This document shows, in pieces, positions 1 through 8,029 of a stretch of DNA of 64,000 nt. The DNA is from Acidovorax sp. GBBC 1281. Lineage in GTDB: Bacteria; Pseudomonadota; Gammaproteobacteria; Burkholderiales; Burkholderiaceae_C. The notes beneath the pieces were generated by a model. It saw only the letters and a program-made list of their open reading frames with translations. It searched no databases and was not told the origin of the DNA. Location of the stretch: positions 5,631,568 to 5,695,567 of the forward strand of contig NZ_CP097269.1 in assembly GCF_028473645.1 (NCBI RefSeq), given 5' to 3'. How positions within the stretch are numbered: the stretch's first letter is position 1; each line of letters begins with the position of its first letter. The translations under genes and the position numbers were made by a program.

Positions 1-483
1 GCCGGGGTGGCGGTGCATGCGGCGGCTTTCCTGGTCGAACGTCTTTTGCTGCGCCGGGGTCAGCGTAGCGTAGAACGCCTTGGTGGCTTCATCGCGGCGG
101 TCGGCCTCCGCGCTGTGCTGGGCGCGCATGGCCCGCATGCGGTCGATGCGCTCGGGCGTGGTCAGCTGGTCGAGGCCCTTGGGATCGAGCCGCGCGCCGC
201 GCTCCTGCGGCTGCATCGCGGCCTTGAAGGTTTCCCAGGCGGGCTGCTGGGCCGGGGTGAGCTGCAGCTTTTGCTGCAGGGCGTTGGCACGCTGCTCCAT
301 GTGCGCCTTGCGCTGCTCGGGGCTGGGCATGCGGTGGCGCGGGCCGTCCTGCGACTGGCCGGCGGCGGGCGGCGCGGACGGGGCGGGGGGAGGGGTCTGC
401 GCGAAGGCGGGTGCGGCGAGGGCAGCCAGCAGGGCGGTGGCGGCGGCAGCGCCGGCGATGCGTCGTTGGAAGAAGATGGACAT
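1..483 (-). CDS. Spy/CpxP-like periplasmic LTXXQ-motif protein (C-terminus off the window edge)
   Basis: Reading the minus strand from the ATG at 483 gives a protein that runs off the left edge. It starts with a Sec signal peptide (MSIFFQRRIAGAAAATALLA, cleavage probably after AFA-Q), followed by a Pro/Ala-rich linker. The mature part is helical and charged and carries two LTPAQQ motifs, one near residue 75 and one near residue 140. This paired LTxxQ motif is the hallmark of the Spy/CpxP family of periplasmic chaperones and metal-stress sensors. The role is inferred from that family: a chaperone or repressor of envelope-stress signalling. No two-component genes are visible here because the sequence ends. 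The 366-base gap between this gene and rdgC is non-coding apart from one AT-rich repeat. Confidence 0.8.
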   Translation of the reverse strand, partial: MSIFFQRRIAGAAAATALLAALAAPAFAQTPPPAPSAPPAAGQSQDGPRHRMPSPEQRKAHMEQRANALQQKLQLTPAQQPAWETFKAAMQPQERGARLDPKGLDQLTTPERIDRMRAMRAQHSAEADRRDEATKAFYATLTPAQQKTFDQESRRMHRHPG

Positions 484-677
484 GGTGGTTCCTTTCTTGC
501 CCCAGGGGGCGAGTGGGTCCGCCGCAACGACCGTTGCAGCGGTTGAGGGCCAGTGTCTTCCCCCTGTGTAACGCCGGCGTGAGGCGTTCGTGTGGCTGTG
601 TAAAGTTGTGACAAGGGTTGGTTGCCCTGTCCGTGCAACGGGGCATGGGAATGGCCCCATGCCGGCGTATCGATTGC

Positions 678-704
678 CCGTGCAGCTATTAAATAAATAG
701 CAAA
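678..704 (-). repeat. Dispersed AT-rich palindromic repeat, copy 1
   Basis: The core GCTATT-aaat-AATAGC (685-701) forms an AT-rich hairpin in otherwise very GC-rich DNA. On the minus strand it continues as GCTGCACGGGC, resembling the tail of the other copies at 28204-28236, 36579-36612, 42812-42845 and 47805-47834. It is the only recognisable item in the 484-849 gap. Confidence 0.6.
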
Positions 705-849
705 CGGGGTGCCATGCCGGTGAAAGCCGCGCCAGGCCGCGGGCCCGGCGCCGACCGCACCCCCGACAATGGCACCCCGCTGCACCGCGCCGCGCCCCCG
801 GGCGGGCGCCCCAGGGTGTGCCAATGAACGTCAGAGCTGAAGGATTTCC

Positions 850-1854
850 GTGTTCAAGAACATGATCGTGTACCGCATCGCGCCGCAGTGGCAGGTGGAC
901 CTGTCGCAGGTGGAAGAGGCGCTGGCCAAGACGCCGTTCGTGGAGTGCGGCGCCACGCAGGAAAAATCGCTGGGCTGGGTGCCGCCGCGGGGCGACGCGC
1001 ACGGCCTCATGGCCGAATCCGTGGGCGGGCAGTGGGTGCTGCGCTTCATGGTCGAGTCCAAGATGCTGCCCGGCTCGGTGCTCAACCGCAAGGTCAAGGA
1101 AAAGGCCGCGCGCATCGAGCAGGAAACCGGCCGCAAGCCCGGCAAGAAGGAAGCCAAGGAGCTCAAGGACGAGGCCAAGCTCGACCTGCTGCCCATGGCC
1201 TTCACCAAGCAGGGGTCGATGTGGGTGTGGATCGACCCGCAGGCCCACTGGCTGGTGCTGGACACCAGCAGCCAGTCGCGGGCCGACGAGGTCGTCACGC
1301 TGCTGGTCGAGGCGCTGCCCGGCCTGTCGGTGGCGCTGCTCGATACGCAGACCTCGCCCCAGGCCGCCATGTCGCACTGGCTCAGCACGCAGGAGCCGCC
1401 CGTGGGCTTCAGCGTGGACCGCGAGTGCGAGCTCAAGAGCGCCGACGAGGCCAAGGCCGTGGTGCGCTATGCCCGCCATCCGCTCGACATCGACGAGGTG
1501 CGCGAGCACATCGCCGCCGGCAAGCTGCCCACCAAGCTCGCGATGACCTGGGACGATCGCGTGTCGTTCCTGCTGAGCGAAGGCCTGCAGGTGCGCAAGA
1601 TATCGTTCCTGGACACGGTGTTCGAAGGCACCAAGGCCGATGACGGCGGCTTCGATACCGACGTGGCCATCGCCACGGGCGAGCTCAGCAAGTTGATTCC
1701 CGACCTGATCGAGGCGCTGGGCGGCGAAGGCCGCACCGAACTGGGCGGCACGCCCCCGGCAGCGCCGGCGGCCGACACTGCCGCCCCTGCGCCTTCGAGC
1801 AGCCCTGCTGCCGTGGCGGCCAACGGTGCCGAAGACGACGACGCACCGTTCTGA
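850..1854 (+). CDS. rdgC: Recombination-associated protein RdgC
   Basis: The protein has 334 aa and begins MFKNMIVYRI, the usual RdgC opening, from a GTG at 850; the next bases match the family N-terminus, so this start is preferred. The conserved ring-forming core (LGWVPPRG near residue 38, FMVESKMLPGSVLN near 70, then WIDP and an IPDLIEALGG tail) spans about 300 residues. The last 35 residues are a low-complexity Ala/Pro tail ending EDDDAPF. RdgC is a DNA-binding ring protein that modulates RecA-dependent recombination and replication restart, and it acts on the nucleoid. It appears to be monocistronic. Confidence 0.95.
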   Translation: MFKNMIVYRIAPQWQVDLSQVEEALAKTPFVECGATQEKSLGWVPPRGDAHGLMAESVGGQWVLRFMVESKMLPGSVLNRKVKEKAARIEQETGRKPGKKEAKELKDEAKLDLLPMAFTKQGSMWVWIDPQAHWLVLDTSSQSRADEVVTLLVEALPGLSVALLDTQTSPQAAMSHWLSTQEPPVGFSVDRECELKSADEAKAVVRYARHPLDIDEVREHIAAGKLPTKLAMTWDDRVSFLLSEGLQVRKISFLDTVFEGTKADDGGFDTDVAIATGELSKLIPDLIEALGGEGRTELGGTPPAAPAADTAAPAPSSSPAAVAANGAEDDDAPF

Positions 1855-2039
1855 CCCGCGGGCCCGCGGCCCGGGACAGCGCGCTGCCGCGCGGGCGCGA
1901 ACCCGCATCGCCGTGGGGCCATCGTTTGGCGATGCGCCCCGCTGCGTGCACGATGGCTGTCGCGGCAGGGCCGGCCTGGACCGATGGCCGACCGGCGCAT
2001 TCCCCACGTCCCGTGAAAACCGTTGCCTGGAGGTATCCG

Positions 2040-2432
2040 ATGACCGTCATCACCCGTTCCGTTGTCAGCACCGCCGTTGCCCTGGCGGCCCTGTGCGCGG
2101 GCCCCGCGCAGGCGCACCACGGCTGGTCCTGGGCGGAAGAAGCCCAGTCCGAGCTGGCCGGCACCGTGCAGCGCGTGCAGATCGCGCCGCCCCATCCCAC
2201 GCTGGAGGTCAAGACCGCCGAGGGCGCCCTCTGGCGCGTGGAGCTGGGCAATCCGTCGCAGACCGAGCGCTCCGGTTTCACCGCGGCCTCCGCCAAGCCG
2301 GGCGATGCCATCACCGCCATCGGCAACCGTGACCGGGACACTTTCCAGCGGCGCATGAAGGCCGTGCAGATCCAGGTCGGCGGCAAGACCTACGACCTCT
2401 ACCCCGAGCGCATCCAGAACCCCAAACGCTAG
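2040..2432 (+). CDS. DUF6152 family secreted protein
   Basis: This 130-aa protein has a signal peptide (MTVITRSVVSTAVALAALCA, cleavage around AQA-H). The mature N-terminus is HHGWSWA, followed by a small OB-like domain with the pattern AGTVQRVQIAPPHPTLEV and a GDAITAIGNR turn. The His-His-Gly-W N-terminus and length fit DUF6152, whose members sit beside small membrane proteins. The ATG at 2040 is chosen over the in-frame ATG at 1926 because it directly precedes the signal peptide. The next gene starts 8 bases downstream, so the two are almost certainly co-transcribed. Biochemical function is unknown; the exposed His-His at the mature N-terminus suggests metal binding, which is only an inference. 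Confidence 0.75.
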   Translation: MTVITRSVVSTAVALAALCAGPAQAHHGWSWAEEAQSELAGTVQRVQIAPPHPTLEVKTAEGALWRVELGNPSQTERSGFTAASAKPGDAITAIGNRDRDTFQRRMKAVQIQVGGKTYDLYPERIQNPKR

Positions 2433-2440
2433 AAGGCCCC

Positions 2441-2923
2441 ATGGATTTCGCCGGGCTCGCGCCCCTGCTGGACACCCTGGCCGCGTCCGCCCCGGCCGCG
2501 TGGCTGCGCCAGTCCGGCACGGTCTACCTGGTGGTCAACGCCTTGCACATCGCCGTGCTGGGCCTGGGCGTGGGCGCCGCCGTGCTGCTGGACCTGCGCC
2601 TGGTCGGCCGGCGCATTCCCCTGGCACTGCTGGGTCCGTTCCTGTCGCGCGCGGCGGGGGCGGGGATCGCGCTGGCCCTGGTCACCGGGCTGTGGCTGTT
2701 CGCCACCCGGCCGGCCGATTACCTGGCCAATCCGGCGTTCCTGGTGAAGGTGGCGGTGATCGGGCTGGCGCTGCTGAATGCGCTGGCGCTGCATGCCGGC
2801 GGGCACTGGGCGCGCGCCCTGCGCGAAGGGCGGGCCGGCGGCTGGGTGCGCATGCAGGCCGCGGTGTCGCTCGCGCTGTGGCTGGGGGCCGTGCTGGCGG
2901 GGCGCTGGATCGGATTTCTCTGA
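2441..2923 (+). CDS. Small four-helix membrane protein (DUF6644/DUF2214-like)
   Basis: This 160-aa protein has four predicted membrane segments at about residues 25-48, 60-86, 97-117 and 135-157. The first contains NALHIAVLGLGVGAAVLLDLRL, typical of the DUF2214/DUF6644 type of small inner-membrane proteins. It starts 8 bases after the secreted DUF6152 gene, suggesting a secreted plus membrane pair. Nothing in the sequence identifies a substrate or enzymatic activity. Confidence 0.65.
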   Translation: MDFAGLAPLLDTLAASAPAAWLRQSGTVYLVVNALHIAVLGLGVGAAVLLDLRLVGRRIPLALLGPFLSRAAGAGIALALVTGLWLFATRPADYLANPAFLVKVAVIGLALLNALALHAGGHWARALREGRAGGWVRMQAAVSLALWLGAVLAGRWIGFL

Positions 2924-2998
2924 GAACGTCGGGCGATTGAGCGCCAACGCGATCTCCAAAAAGACATTGGACAGGTTCTCAGGGTCCGTGCGGCTACC

Positions 2999-4261
2999 AT
3001 GCCGGCCATGGCGCTCAACTGGGTCTGGATCGGGTTCTTCACCGTGGCGTTCGCCACGGCCGTCGTGCGCTGGCTGCTGGGCGCGGACGGCATCTTCCAG
3101 GCCTTGCTGGCCGCGCTGTTCGATGCGGCCCGCTCGGGCTTCGAGATCTCGCTGGGCCTGGCCGGCGTGATGGCGCTGTGGCTGGGCCTGCTGCGCGTGG
3201 GCGAGCGCGCCGGCATGATCGAGCTGCTCGCCCGCGCCGCTGCCCCGCTGCTGCGCCGGCTGTTCCCCGGCGTGCCCGACGGCCACCCGGCGCAGGGCGC
3301 GATGACCATGAACCTCTCGGCCAACCTGCTGGGCCTGGACAACGCCGCCACGCCGCTCGGCCTCACGGCCATGCGCGAACTGCAGACCCTCAACCCCGGC
3401 CCGCCCGACACCGCCAGCAACGCGCAGATCATGTTCGTGGTGATGAACACCGCGGGGCTCACGCTCATTCCCACCTCGGTCATTGCCATCCGCCAGAGCC
3501 TGGCCCTGAAGCAGGGGTTGGGCGCGGGCTTCAACGCGGCGGACATCTTTTTGCCGACGCTGCTGGTCACCTTCGCGTCGCTGCTGGCGGGCGTGCTGGC
3601 CGTGGCCGTGTGCCAGCGCCTGCCCCTGTGGCGCGCGCGCTTTCTGCTGCCCGTGCTGGCCGTGGCCGGGCTGCTGGCGGCGGCGGTCACTGCGCTCGCC
3701 CGGTTGCCGGCCGAGCAGGCCGCGCGCATCGCCGGCACCACCGGAGCGGCGGTCATCCTGGGCGTGGTCATGCTCTTCGTGCTGGCGGGCGCCGTGCGGC
3801 GCGTGAACGTCTACGACGCCTTCATCGAAGGCGCCAAGGAAGGCTTCGGCGTGGCGGTGCAGATCGTGCCCTACCTCATCGCCATCCTCGCGGCCATCGG
3901 CGTCTTCCGCGCCGCGGGCTGCATGGATGCGCTGCTGGGCGCCATCGGCGCGGGCGTGGCGGCGATGGGCTGGGACACCGCGTTCCTGCCGGCCCTGCCC
4001 GTGGGGTTGATGAAGGTGCTTTCCGGCGCCGGCGCGCGGGGCCTGATGATCGATGTCATGCAGACGCACGGCGTCGATTCCTTCGCCGGCCGCCTGGCTG
4101 CCATCGTGCAGGGATCGACGGAAACCACCTTCTACGTGCTGGCGGTGTACTTCGGCAGCGTGGGCATCCGGCACGCGCGGCATGCGCTGGCGTGCGCGCT
4201 GGTGGCGGATGCGGTGGGGCTGGCGGCGGCGATCGGGGTGGGGTACGCGATGCTGCGGTGA
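2999..4261 (+). CDS. Nucleoside-recognition (Gate) membrane protein, SpmA-SpmB fusion
   Basis: The protein has 420 aa and two homologous halves. The first resembles spore maturation protein A (AMTMNLSANLLGLDNAATPLG near residues 100-125, then MFVVMNTAGLTLIPTS). The second resembles SpmB (YDAFIEGAKEGF near residue 270, then LPVGLMKVLSGAGARG and STETTFYVLAVYFGSVG). Roughly eight hydrophobic segments place it in the inner membrane. Non-spore-forming proteobacteria commonly carry this fused form; its transported or sensed molecule is not known. Starts at 2999 and 3008 are both possible. It is probably a single-gene unit. Confidence 0.85.
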   Translation: MPAMALNWVWIGFFTVAFATAVVRWLLGADGIFQALLAALFDAARSGFEISLGLAGVMALWLGLLRVGERAGMIELLARAAAPLLRRLFPGVPDGHPAQGAMTMNLSANLLGLDNAATPLGLTAMRELQTLNPGPPDTASNAQIMFVVMNTAGLTLIPTSVIAIRQSLALKQGLGAGFNAADIFLPTLLVTFASLLAGVLAVAVCQRLPLWRARFLLPVLAVAGLLAAAVTALARLPAEQAARIAGTTGAAVILGVVMLFVLAGAVRRVNVYDAFIEGAKEGFGVAVQIVPYLIAILAAIGVFRAAGCMDALLGAIGAGVAAMGWDTAFLPALPVGLMKVLSGAGARGLMIDVMQTHGVDSFAGRLAAIVQGSTETTFYVLAVYFGSVGIRHARHALACALVADAVGLAAAIGVGYAMLR

Positions 4262-4343
4262 GGGGGTTGACCCCGGCTGGTCAGGGCCCAGACGACCACG
4301 GGCACCGGCCGATCAATCGCCTGCGCGATCTTGCGATCGCGAG

Positions 4344-4614
4344 TCAGCCGTACTGTTTTTGCTCATGCGCCTGTTGAAGCCTTTGTGCATCCCACACGCC
4401 TGCCTTTGCCGCCAGGAGGAGCATGCCCAGGGTAATGGGTCTGGTGCACTTGCTTTTCTTGAAAGGGGAAAGCAGCCAGAGACCTTCTGCGCCGAAATAG
4501 TCGGATGGCCGGTAATCGCCTGGGGCCACATGGAACCTGGAAGCAAAATTTTCCATGAAATGAAAGGCGTCATCGCCGGTCAGGCCCAGGTCTTTGACCA
4601 GATCGGTATGGGGC
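4344..4614 (-). pseudogene. DUF1493 family protein, 3' part (split by an IS element)
   Basis: The minus-strand frame reads HTDLVKDLGLTGDDAFHFME near the junction, then YFGAEG, TRPITLGMLLLAAKAGVWD and a stop at 4344-4346. LxxDLGxxGDDA and the TLGMLxxAAKxGxW ending are the two conserved blocks of DUF1493, a small acidic acyl-carrier-like family. The N-terminal half lies beyond the inserted IS (5666-5775) and resumes in a compatible frame, so a simple insertion broke the gene. Confidence 0.7.
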
Positions 4615-5665
4615 GGCTTTGTTGCACAAATCGCGATGCTGATGCCCGTAGACTGACTGCGTGACAGAGACGAAGAACAGGCAGCGGAGCAAGTACCGCA
4701 CGACGAACTGGAAGGCGTACAACGCGGCGCTGAAAGCGCGAGGCTCGTTGACGATGTGGCTAGATGAGGGCATGCAGTGGTTTGGCACGCCGACCGGCAG
4801 GCGTGGACGCAGCCGAACCTTCTCGGACGCAGCAATCCAGTTCTGCCTGAGCATCAAGTGCCTGTTCGGCCAGCCCTTGCGACAGGCGCTGGGCATGGTG
4901 CAGAGCCTGCTGCGGCTGGCAAAGCTGGACTGGCCGGTACCTGACTTCAGCACTGTTTGCCGGCGCCAAAAGACCTTGCAGGTCGAACTGAGCTACCAGC
5001 GAACCAACTCGCCGCTGCAGTTGCTGGTGGACAGCACCGGCATCAAGTTCCTGGGCGAAGGAGAGTGGAAACGCAAGAAGCATGGTGCTGAATACCGGCG
5101 CGAATGGCGCAAGGTCCATCTGGGCATCGACGCGCAGACGCTGGAAATACGCGCCATCGAGGTGACCAGCAACGCCATTGGGGATGCGCCGATGTTGCCC
5201 GGGTTGCTGGCTCAGATTCCCACTGACGAATCCATCGAAAGCGTCAGTGCCGATGGCGCCTACGACACGCGCGCCTGCCTGGACGCCATTGCCGAGCGGC
5301 ACGCGATGGCGGTGATCCCGCCCCGCAAGAACGCCAGCCATTGGAAGAAGTCGAGTCCGGGCTCGGCGCATCGTAATGAGGCCATTCGGGCGTGCCAGCG
5401 CCTGGGTCGCGGCATTTGGAAGAAGTGGAGCGGCTACCACCGGCGCAGCCTTGTGGAGACGAAGATGCACTGCTTCAAGCGACTGGGCGAACGGGTGATC
5501 GCGCGCACGTTCGACCGCCAGGTTGTGGAGCTGCATGTCCGCGTGGCCTTGCTCAATCGGTTCAGTCAGATCGGCCGTCCTCACACCGTGTCGGTGACTG
5601 CTGTGGCATAGGTCCGTCTGGGGTTGGGGTCATGCCGTCTGCAATTCGATTTGTGCAACAGCGCC
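4615..5665 (+). mobile_element. IS5-family insertion sequence, intact copy
   Basis: The element is about 1051 bp. Its left end reads GGCTTTGTTGCACAAATCG and its right end, reverse-complemented, reads GGCGCTGTTGCACAAATCG, giving 19-bp inverted repeats with two mismatches. It carries one transposase gene. It interrupts a DUF1493 gene on the opposite strand. I could not find an unambiguous target-site duplication; both flanks are G/C runs (GGGGC and CCGCC), which blurs the exact ends by a few bases. Confidence 0.85.
4661..5611 (+). CDS. IS5-family transposase (DDE)
   Basis: The protein has 316 aa and starts at the GTG at 4661, 46 bases inside the element. The N-terminal 100 residues include the YNAALKARGSL and FCLSIKCLFGQPLRQ segments typical of the group. 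The catalytic acids are visible in order: Asp in LLVDSTGIK, Asp in SADGAYDT, and Glu in RSLVETKMH, the Y(2)R(3)E(6)K-like box. It matches the 279 residues preserved in the truncated copy at 7181-8020 exactly as far as I can compare, so the two copies are recent relatives. The protein looks complete and potentially active. Confidence 0.92.
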   Translation: MTETKNRQRSKYRTTNWKAYNAALKARGSLTMWLDEGMQWFGTPTGRRGRSRTFSDAAIQFCLSIKCLFGQPLRQALGMVQSLLRLAKLDWPVPDFSTVCRRQKTLQVELSYQRTNSPLQLLVDSTGIKFLGEGEWKRKKHGAEYRREWRKVHLGIDAQTLEIRAIEVTSNAIGDAPMLPGLLAQIPTDESIESVSADGAYDTRACLDAIAERHAMAVIPPRKNASHWKKSSPGSAHRNEAIRACQRLGRGIWKKWSGYHRRSLVETKMHCFKRLGERVIARTFDRQVVELHVRVALLNRFSQIGRPHTVSVTAVA

Positions 5666-5775
5666 CCGCCCAGTTGATCCAGTGTCTGGTCGATGGCTAT
5701 CCACAGGAATAATTCTTCCGGAGAAAGGTCGGCGAGGTTATGGTATTGATAAGTATTTGACAGGATGACTCCCTT
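5666..5775 (-). pseudogene. DUF1493 family protein, 5' part (split by an IS element)
   Basis: On the minus strand this reads HNLADLSPEELFLWIAIDQ followed by TLDQLGG up to the IS junction. Joined across the element it continues into the DLGLTGDD block at 4344-4614. No ATG, GTG or TTG lies in frame before an upstream TGA, so either a non-standard start was used or the N-terminus was already damaged. Confidence 0.5.
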
Positions 5776-5859
5776 TGTTATTGATCGTGCAGTATTTAAT
5801 CATTAACCCATCCGATTATTTCGCTCTCCATTGTTGATTTTTTTCAGAAGAGAAAATTG

Positions 5860-6108
5860 ATGACCGACGCTCCGCAACGCCCCGACCTGCCCGACCACCT
5901 CTCCATCGACCCGCGCAGCCCGCACCATGTCGTCGCCGTGTTCGAGCACGACATCGGCATCCGCTTCAATGGCAAGGAGCGCTTCGACGTGGAGGAGTAC
6001 TGCGTGAGCGGGGGGTGGGTGAAGGTGCCCGCGGGCAAGACGGTGGACCGCAAGGGCCGGCCGCTGATGATCACGCTCAAGGGCGCGGTGGAAGCGTTCT
6101 ACAAATAA
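5860..6108 (+). CDS. DUF3297 family protein
   Basis: The protein has 82 aa. It opens MTDAPQRPDLPDHLSIDPRS and contains VFEHDIGIRFNGKER, VEEYC and KVPAGKTVDRKGRP, which match DUF3297 along its full length. The ATG at 5860 is preferred over the TTG at 5857 because family members start MTD and a purine-rich AGAAGAGAAAA stretch sits just upstream. Members are small soluble proteins of unknown function, widespread in proteobacteria. It lies between two IS copies but looks intact. Confidence 0.85.
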   Translation: MTDAPQRPDLPDHLSIDPRSPHHVVAVFEHDIGIRFNGKERFDVEEYCVSGGWVKVPAGKTVDRKGRPLMITLKGAVEAFYK

Positions 6109-6110
6109 AA

Positions 6111-6131
6111 AATCCGCCGAGAAGGCGGATT
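6111..6131. terminator. Bidirectional intrinsic terminator
   Basis: The stem AATCCGCC / GGCGGATT with a short GAGAA loop is preceded by an A-run (6107-6112). It separates the convergent DUF3297 and STY0301-type genes. Confidence 0.75.
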
Positions 6132-6153
6132 GTCTGGACCGGCGGTCCCGGCG

Positions 6154-6627
6154 TCACTCGCATTGAAAACGTACCTGTAGCACTGCCGGCTTGCCCGACT
6201 TGCGCGATACAACCGTACAGCGCTTCACCGCGTCATCCACGCGCTGCGCCATTCGCACCACGCCGCCAGCATAGTCGCAGGAAAGGAACTTGCCCTGTGA
6301 GTAATCTCCTTCGAAAGTCCATACGGCGGTAGAGCCGCCTTTGCCGGGCTTATCTGACTGTGGCATCAACGCGGCCTCACGAATGAGAGGACCATCGAAG
6401 ACGTTGTAGCCGGTCAGCCTCAGGGGATTCGCGTCCAGCACGATTTCCGCGCCTGCGGGCAGGCTGGATGCAGAAGCCCGTGGCTCGTTGAGCTGTACTG
6501 TAGGGGGACATTCCAGCGTGGTAGAAGCAGCTACAGCTGTATTTGGCATACCTGTTACCGCGAAAATGACCACGGCAAGAGCCGTGGACCAGCCGGGTGA
6601 GCGGCGTAGGAGGCAGGCTGACGTCAT
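6154..6627 (-). CDS. STY0301 family periplasmic protein, putative Tai2-like immunity protein
   Basis: The protein has 157 aa. A signal peptide covers the first ~33 residues (cleavage near AVA-A), then ECPPTVQLNEP, a WTFEGDYSQGKFLSCDYAGG block near residues 103-122, and a C-terminal RCTVVSRKSGKP...FQCE. Paired cysteines and the W-x-F...L-x-C-x-Y pattern match the STY0301 family. It lies 22 bases downstream of a BPSL0067 (Tae2-like) amidase on the same strand. A periplasmic location is where an immunity protein against a peptidoglycan amidase must act, so I read the pair as effector then immunity. That role is inferred from context and family. Confidence 0.75.
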   Translation of the reverse strand: MTSACLLRRSPGWSTALAVVIFAVTGMPNTAVAASTTLECPPTVQLNEPRASASSLPAGAEIVLDANPLRLTGYNVFDGPLIREAALMPQSDKPGKGGSTAVWTFEGDYSQGKFLSCDYAGGVVRMAQRVDDAVKRCTVVSRKSGKPAVLQVRFQCE

Positions 6628-6649
6628 AGAAATCCCATCGTTGTCGTCG

Positions 6650-7054
6650 TCATTCGATTACGGAATACGCCGCGGCGTTATTGCTGGCGTCAGTGAAGAC
6701 TCCATTTTTGCTTTGGGGCTTGGGAGTCAAGTAGCGTTTTGACACCTTGGGCTTTTTCACATCGCTCAACCATTGATCCATGATCCAGATGCCACCAGCA
6801 TCCTGGGAGATGAAGAACGCCGCATGATTGCCCGTGGGCAGGCTGCCGTAGTGGCCCTTGCTGTTGAATGTGGCGATGGCTGTGCCTTGCTTGATATTGG
6901 CATTACCAAATACCGTTTCACCTTTCTTCCAAATGCTGGTGTGGGGCACGTTCGCATAATACTGAAGTAGCGCCACGCAATGCTTGCTGCCAACCTTGTC
7001 GGTGTTCTGAAGCGACAAGACACTTTGGTAGATATAAGGCATCGTTTTTGTCAT
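6650..7054 (-). CDS. BPSL0067 family protein, Tae2-like peptidoglycan amidase effector
   Basis: The protein has 134 aa and no signal peptide. A papain-like Cys/His arrangement is visible: Cys26 in GSKHCVALLQ and His77 in GNHAAFF, with WKKGETV and GTAIATFNSKGHYG between them and IWIMDQW after. This layout is that of the BPSL0067 family, which I associate with the type VI secretion amidase family Tae2 that cleaves cell-wall cross-links. The ATG at 7054 follows a GTG at 7057; either is possible. No secretion apparatus, VgrG or PAAR gene lies in this window, so it would be an orphan cargo effector. It is followed by its putative immunity gene. Confidence 0.72.
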   Translation of the reverse strand: MTKTMPYIYQSVLSLQNTDKVGSKHCVALLQYYANVPHTSIWKKGETVFGNANIKQGTAIATFNSKGHYGSLPTGNHAAFFISQDAGGIWIMDQWLSDVKKPKVSKRYLTPKPQSKNGVFTDASNNAAAYSVIE

Positions 7055-7126
7055 CACATAAAAGAGAGGATCTTAAAAGGGATCCTGTAGCTTTCCGCAG
7101 CTATTTCCAACGGTTGCAATCACACC

Positions 7127-8029
7127 GGCGCTGTTGCACAAATCGAATTGCAGACGGCATGACCCCAACCCCAGACGGACCTATGCCACAGCAGTCACCG
7201 ACACGGTGTGAGGACGGCCGATCTGACTGAACCGATTGAGCAAGGCCACGCGGACATGCAGCTCCACAACCTGGCGGTCGAACGTGCGCGCGATCACCCG
7301 TTCGCCCAGTCGCTTGAAGCAGTGCATCTTCGTCTCCACAAGGCTGCGCCGGTGGTAGCCGCTCCACTTCTTCCAAATGCCGCGACCCAGGCGCTGGCAC
7401 GCCCGAATGGCCTCATTACGATGCGCCGAGCCCGGACTCGACTTCTTCCAATGGCTGGCGTTCTTGCGGGGCGGGATCACCGCCATCGCGTGCCGCTCGG
7501 CAATGGCGTCCAGGCAGGCGCGCGTGTCGTAGGCGCCATCGGCACTGACGCTTTCGATGGATTCGTCAGTGGGAATCTGAGCCAGCAACCCGGGCAACAT
7601 CGGCGCATCCCCAATGGCGTTGCTGGTCACCTCGATGGCGCGTATTTCCAGCGTCTGCGCGTCGATGCCCAGATGGACCTTGCGCCATTCGCGCCGGTAT
7701 TCAGCACCATGCTTCTTGCGTTTCCACTCTCCTTCGCCCAGGAACTTGATGCCGGTGCTGTCCACCAGCAACTGCAGCGGCGAGTTGGTTCGCTGGTAGC
7801 TCAGTTCGACCTGCAAGGTCTTTTGGCGCCGGCAAACAGTGCTGAAGTCAGGTACCGGCCAGTCCAGCTTTGCCAGCCGCAGCAGGCTCTGCACCATGCC
7901 CAGCGCCTGTCGCAAGGGCTGGCCGAACAGGCACTTGATGCTCAGGCAGAACTGGATTGCTGCGTCCGAGAAGGTTCGGCTGCGTCCACGCCTGCCGGTC
8001 GGCGTGCCAAACCACTGCATGCCCTCATC
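7127..8029 (-). mobile_element. IS5-family element, second copy, truncated at its transposase 5' end
   Basis: The terminal repeat GGCGCTGTTGCACAAATCG (7127-7145) matches the right end of the copy at 4615-5665. The element is in inverted orientation relative to that copy. It stops at CTAG (8029-8032), where the IS630 element begins. The missing ~110 bases, including the other terminal repeat, are not found on the far side of IS630, so this copy was cut by a rearrangement and cannot transpose by itself. Confidence 0.85.
7181..8029 (-). pseudogene. IS5-family transposase, N-terminally truncated
   Basis: The readable part begins at the codons for LDEGMQWFGTP and runs to the normal C-terminus HTVSVTAVA. 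The retained part matches the intact transposase at 4661-5611 and keeps all three catalytic acids. The first ~33 codons and the start are gone, replaced by IS630 sequence. Confidence 0.85.

Noticed and set aside
2429..4183. 584-codon minus-strand frame opposite the SpmAB fusion
   Set aside because: Antisense shadow; the plus-strand protein has clear membrane helices and family blocks.
4611..5670. Target-site duplication for the first IS5 copy
   Set aside because: The G/C-run flanks allow several alignments but none gives a convincing direct repeat, so no duplication is claimed.
4615..8029. Composite transposon formed by the two inverted IS5 copies
   Set aside because: The left copy lies inside a DUF1493 gene whose two halves flank it, so the intervening DNA was resident before insertion; the right copy is truncated and no shared target duplication exists.
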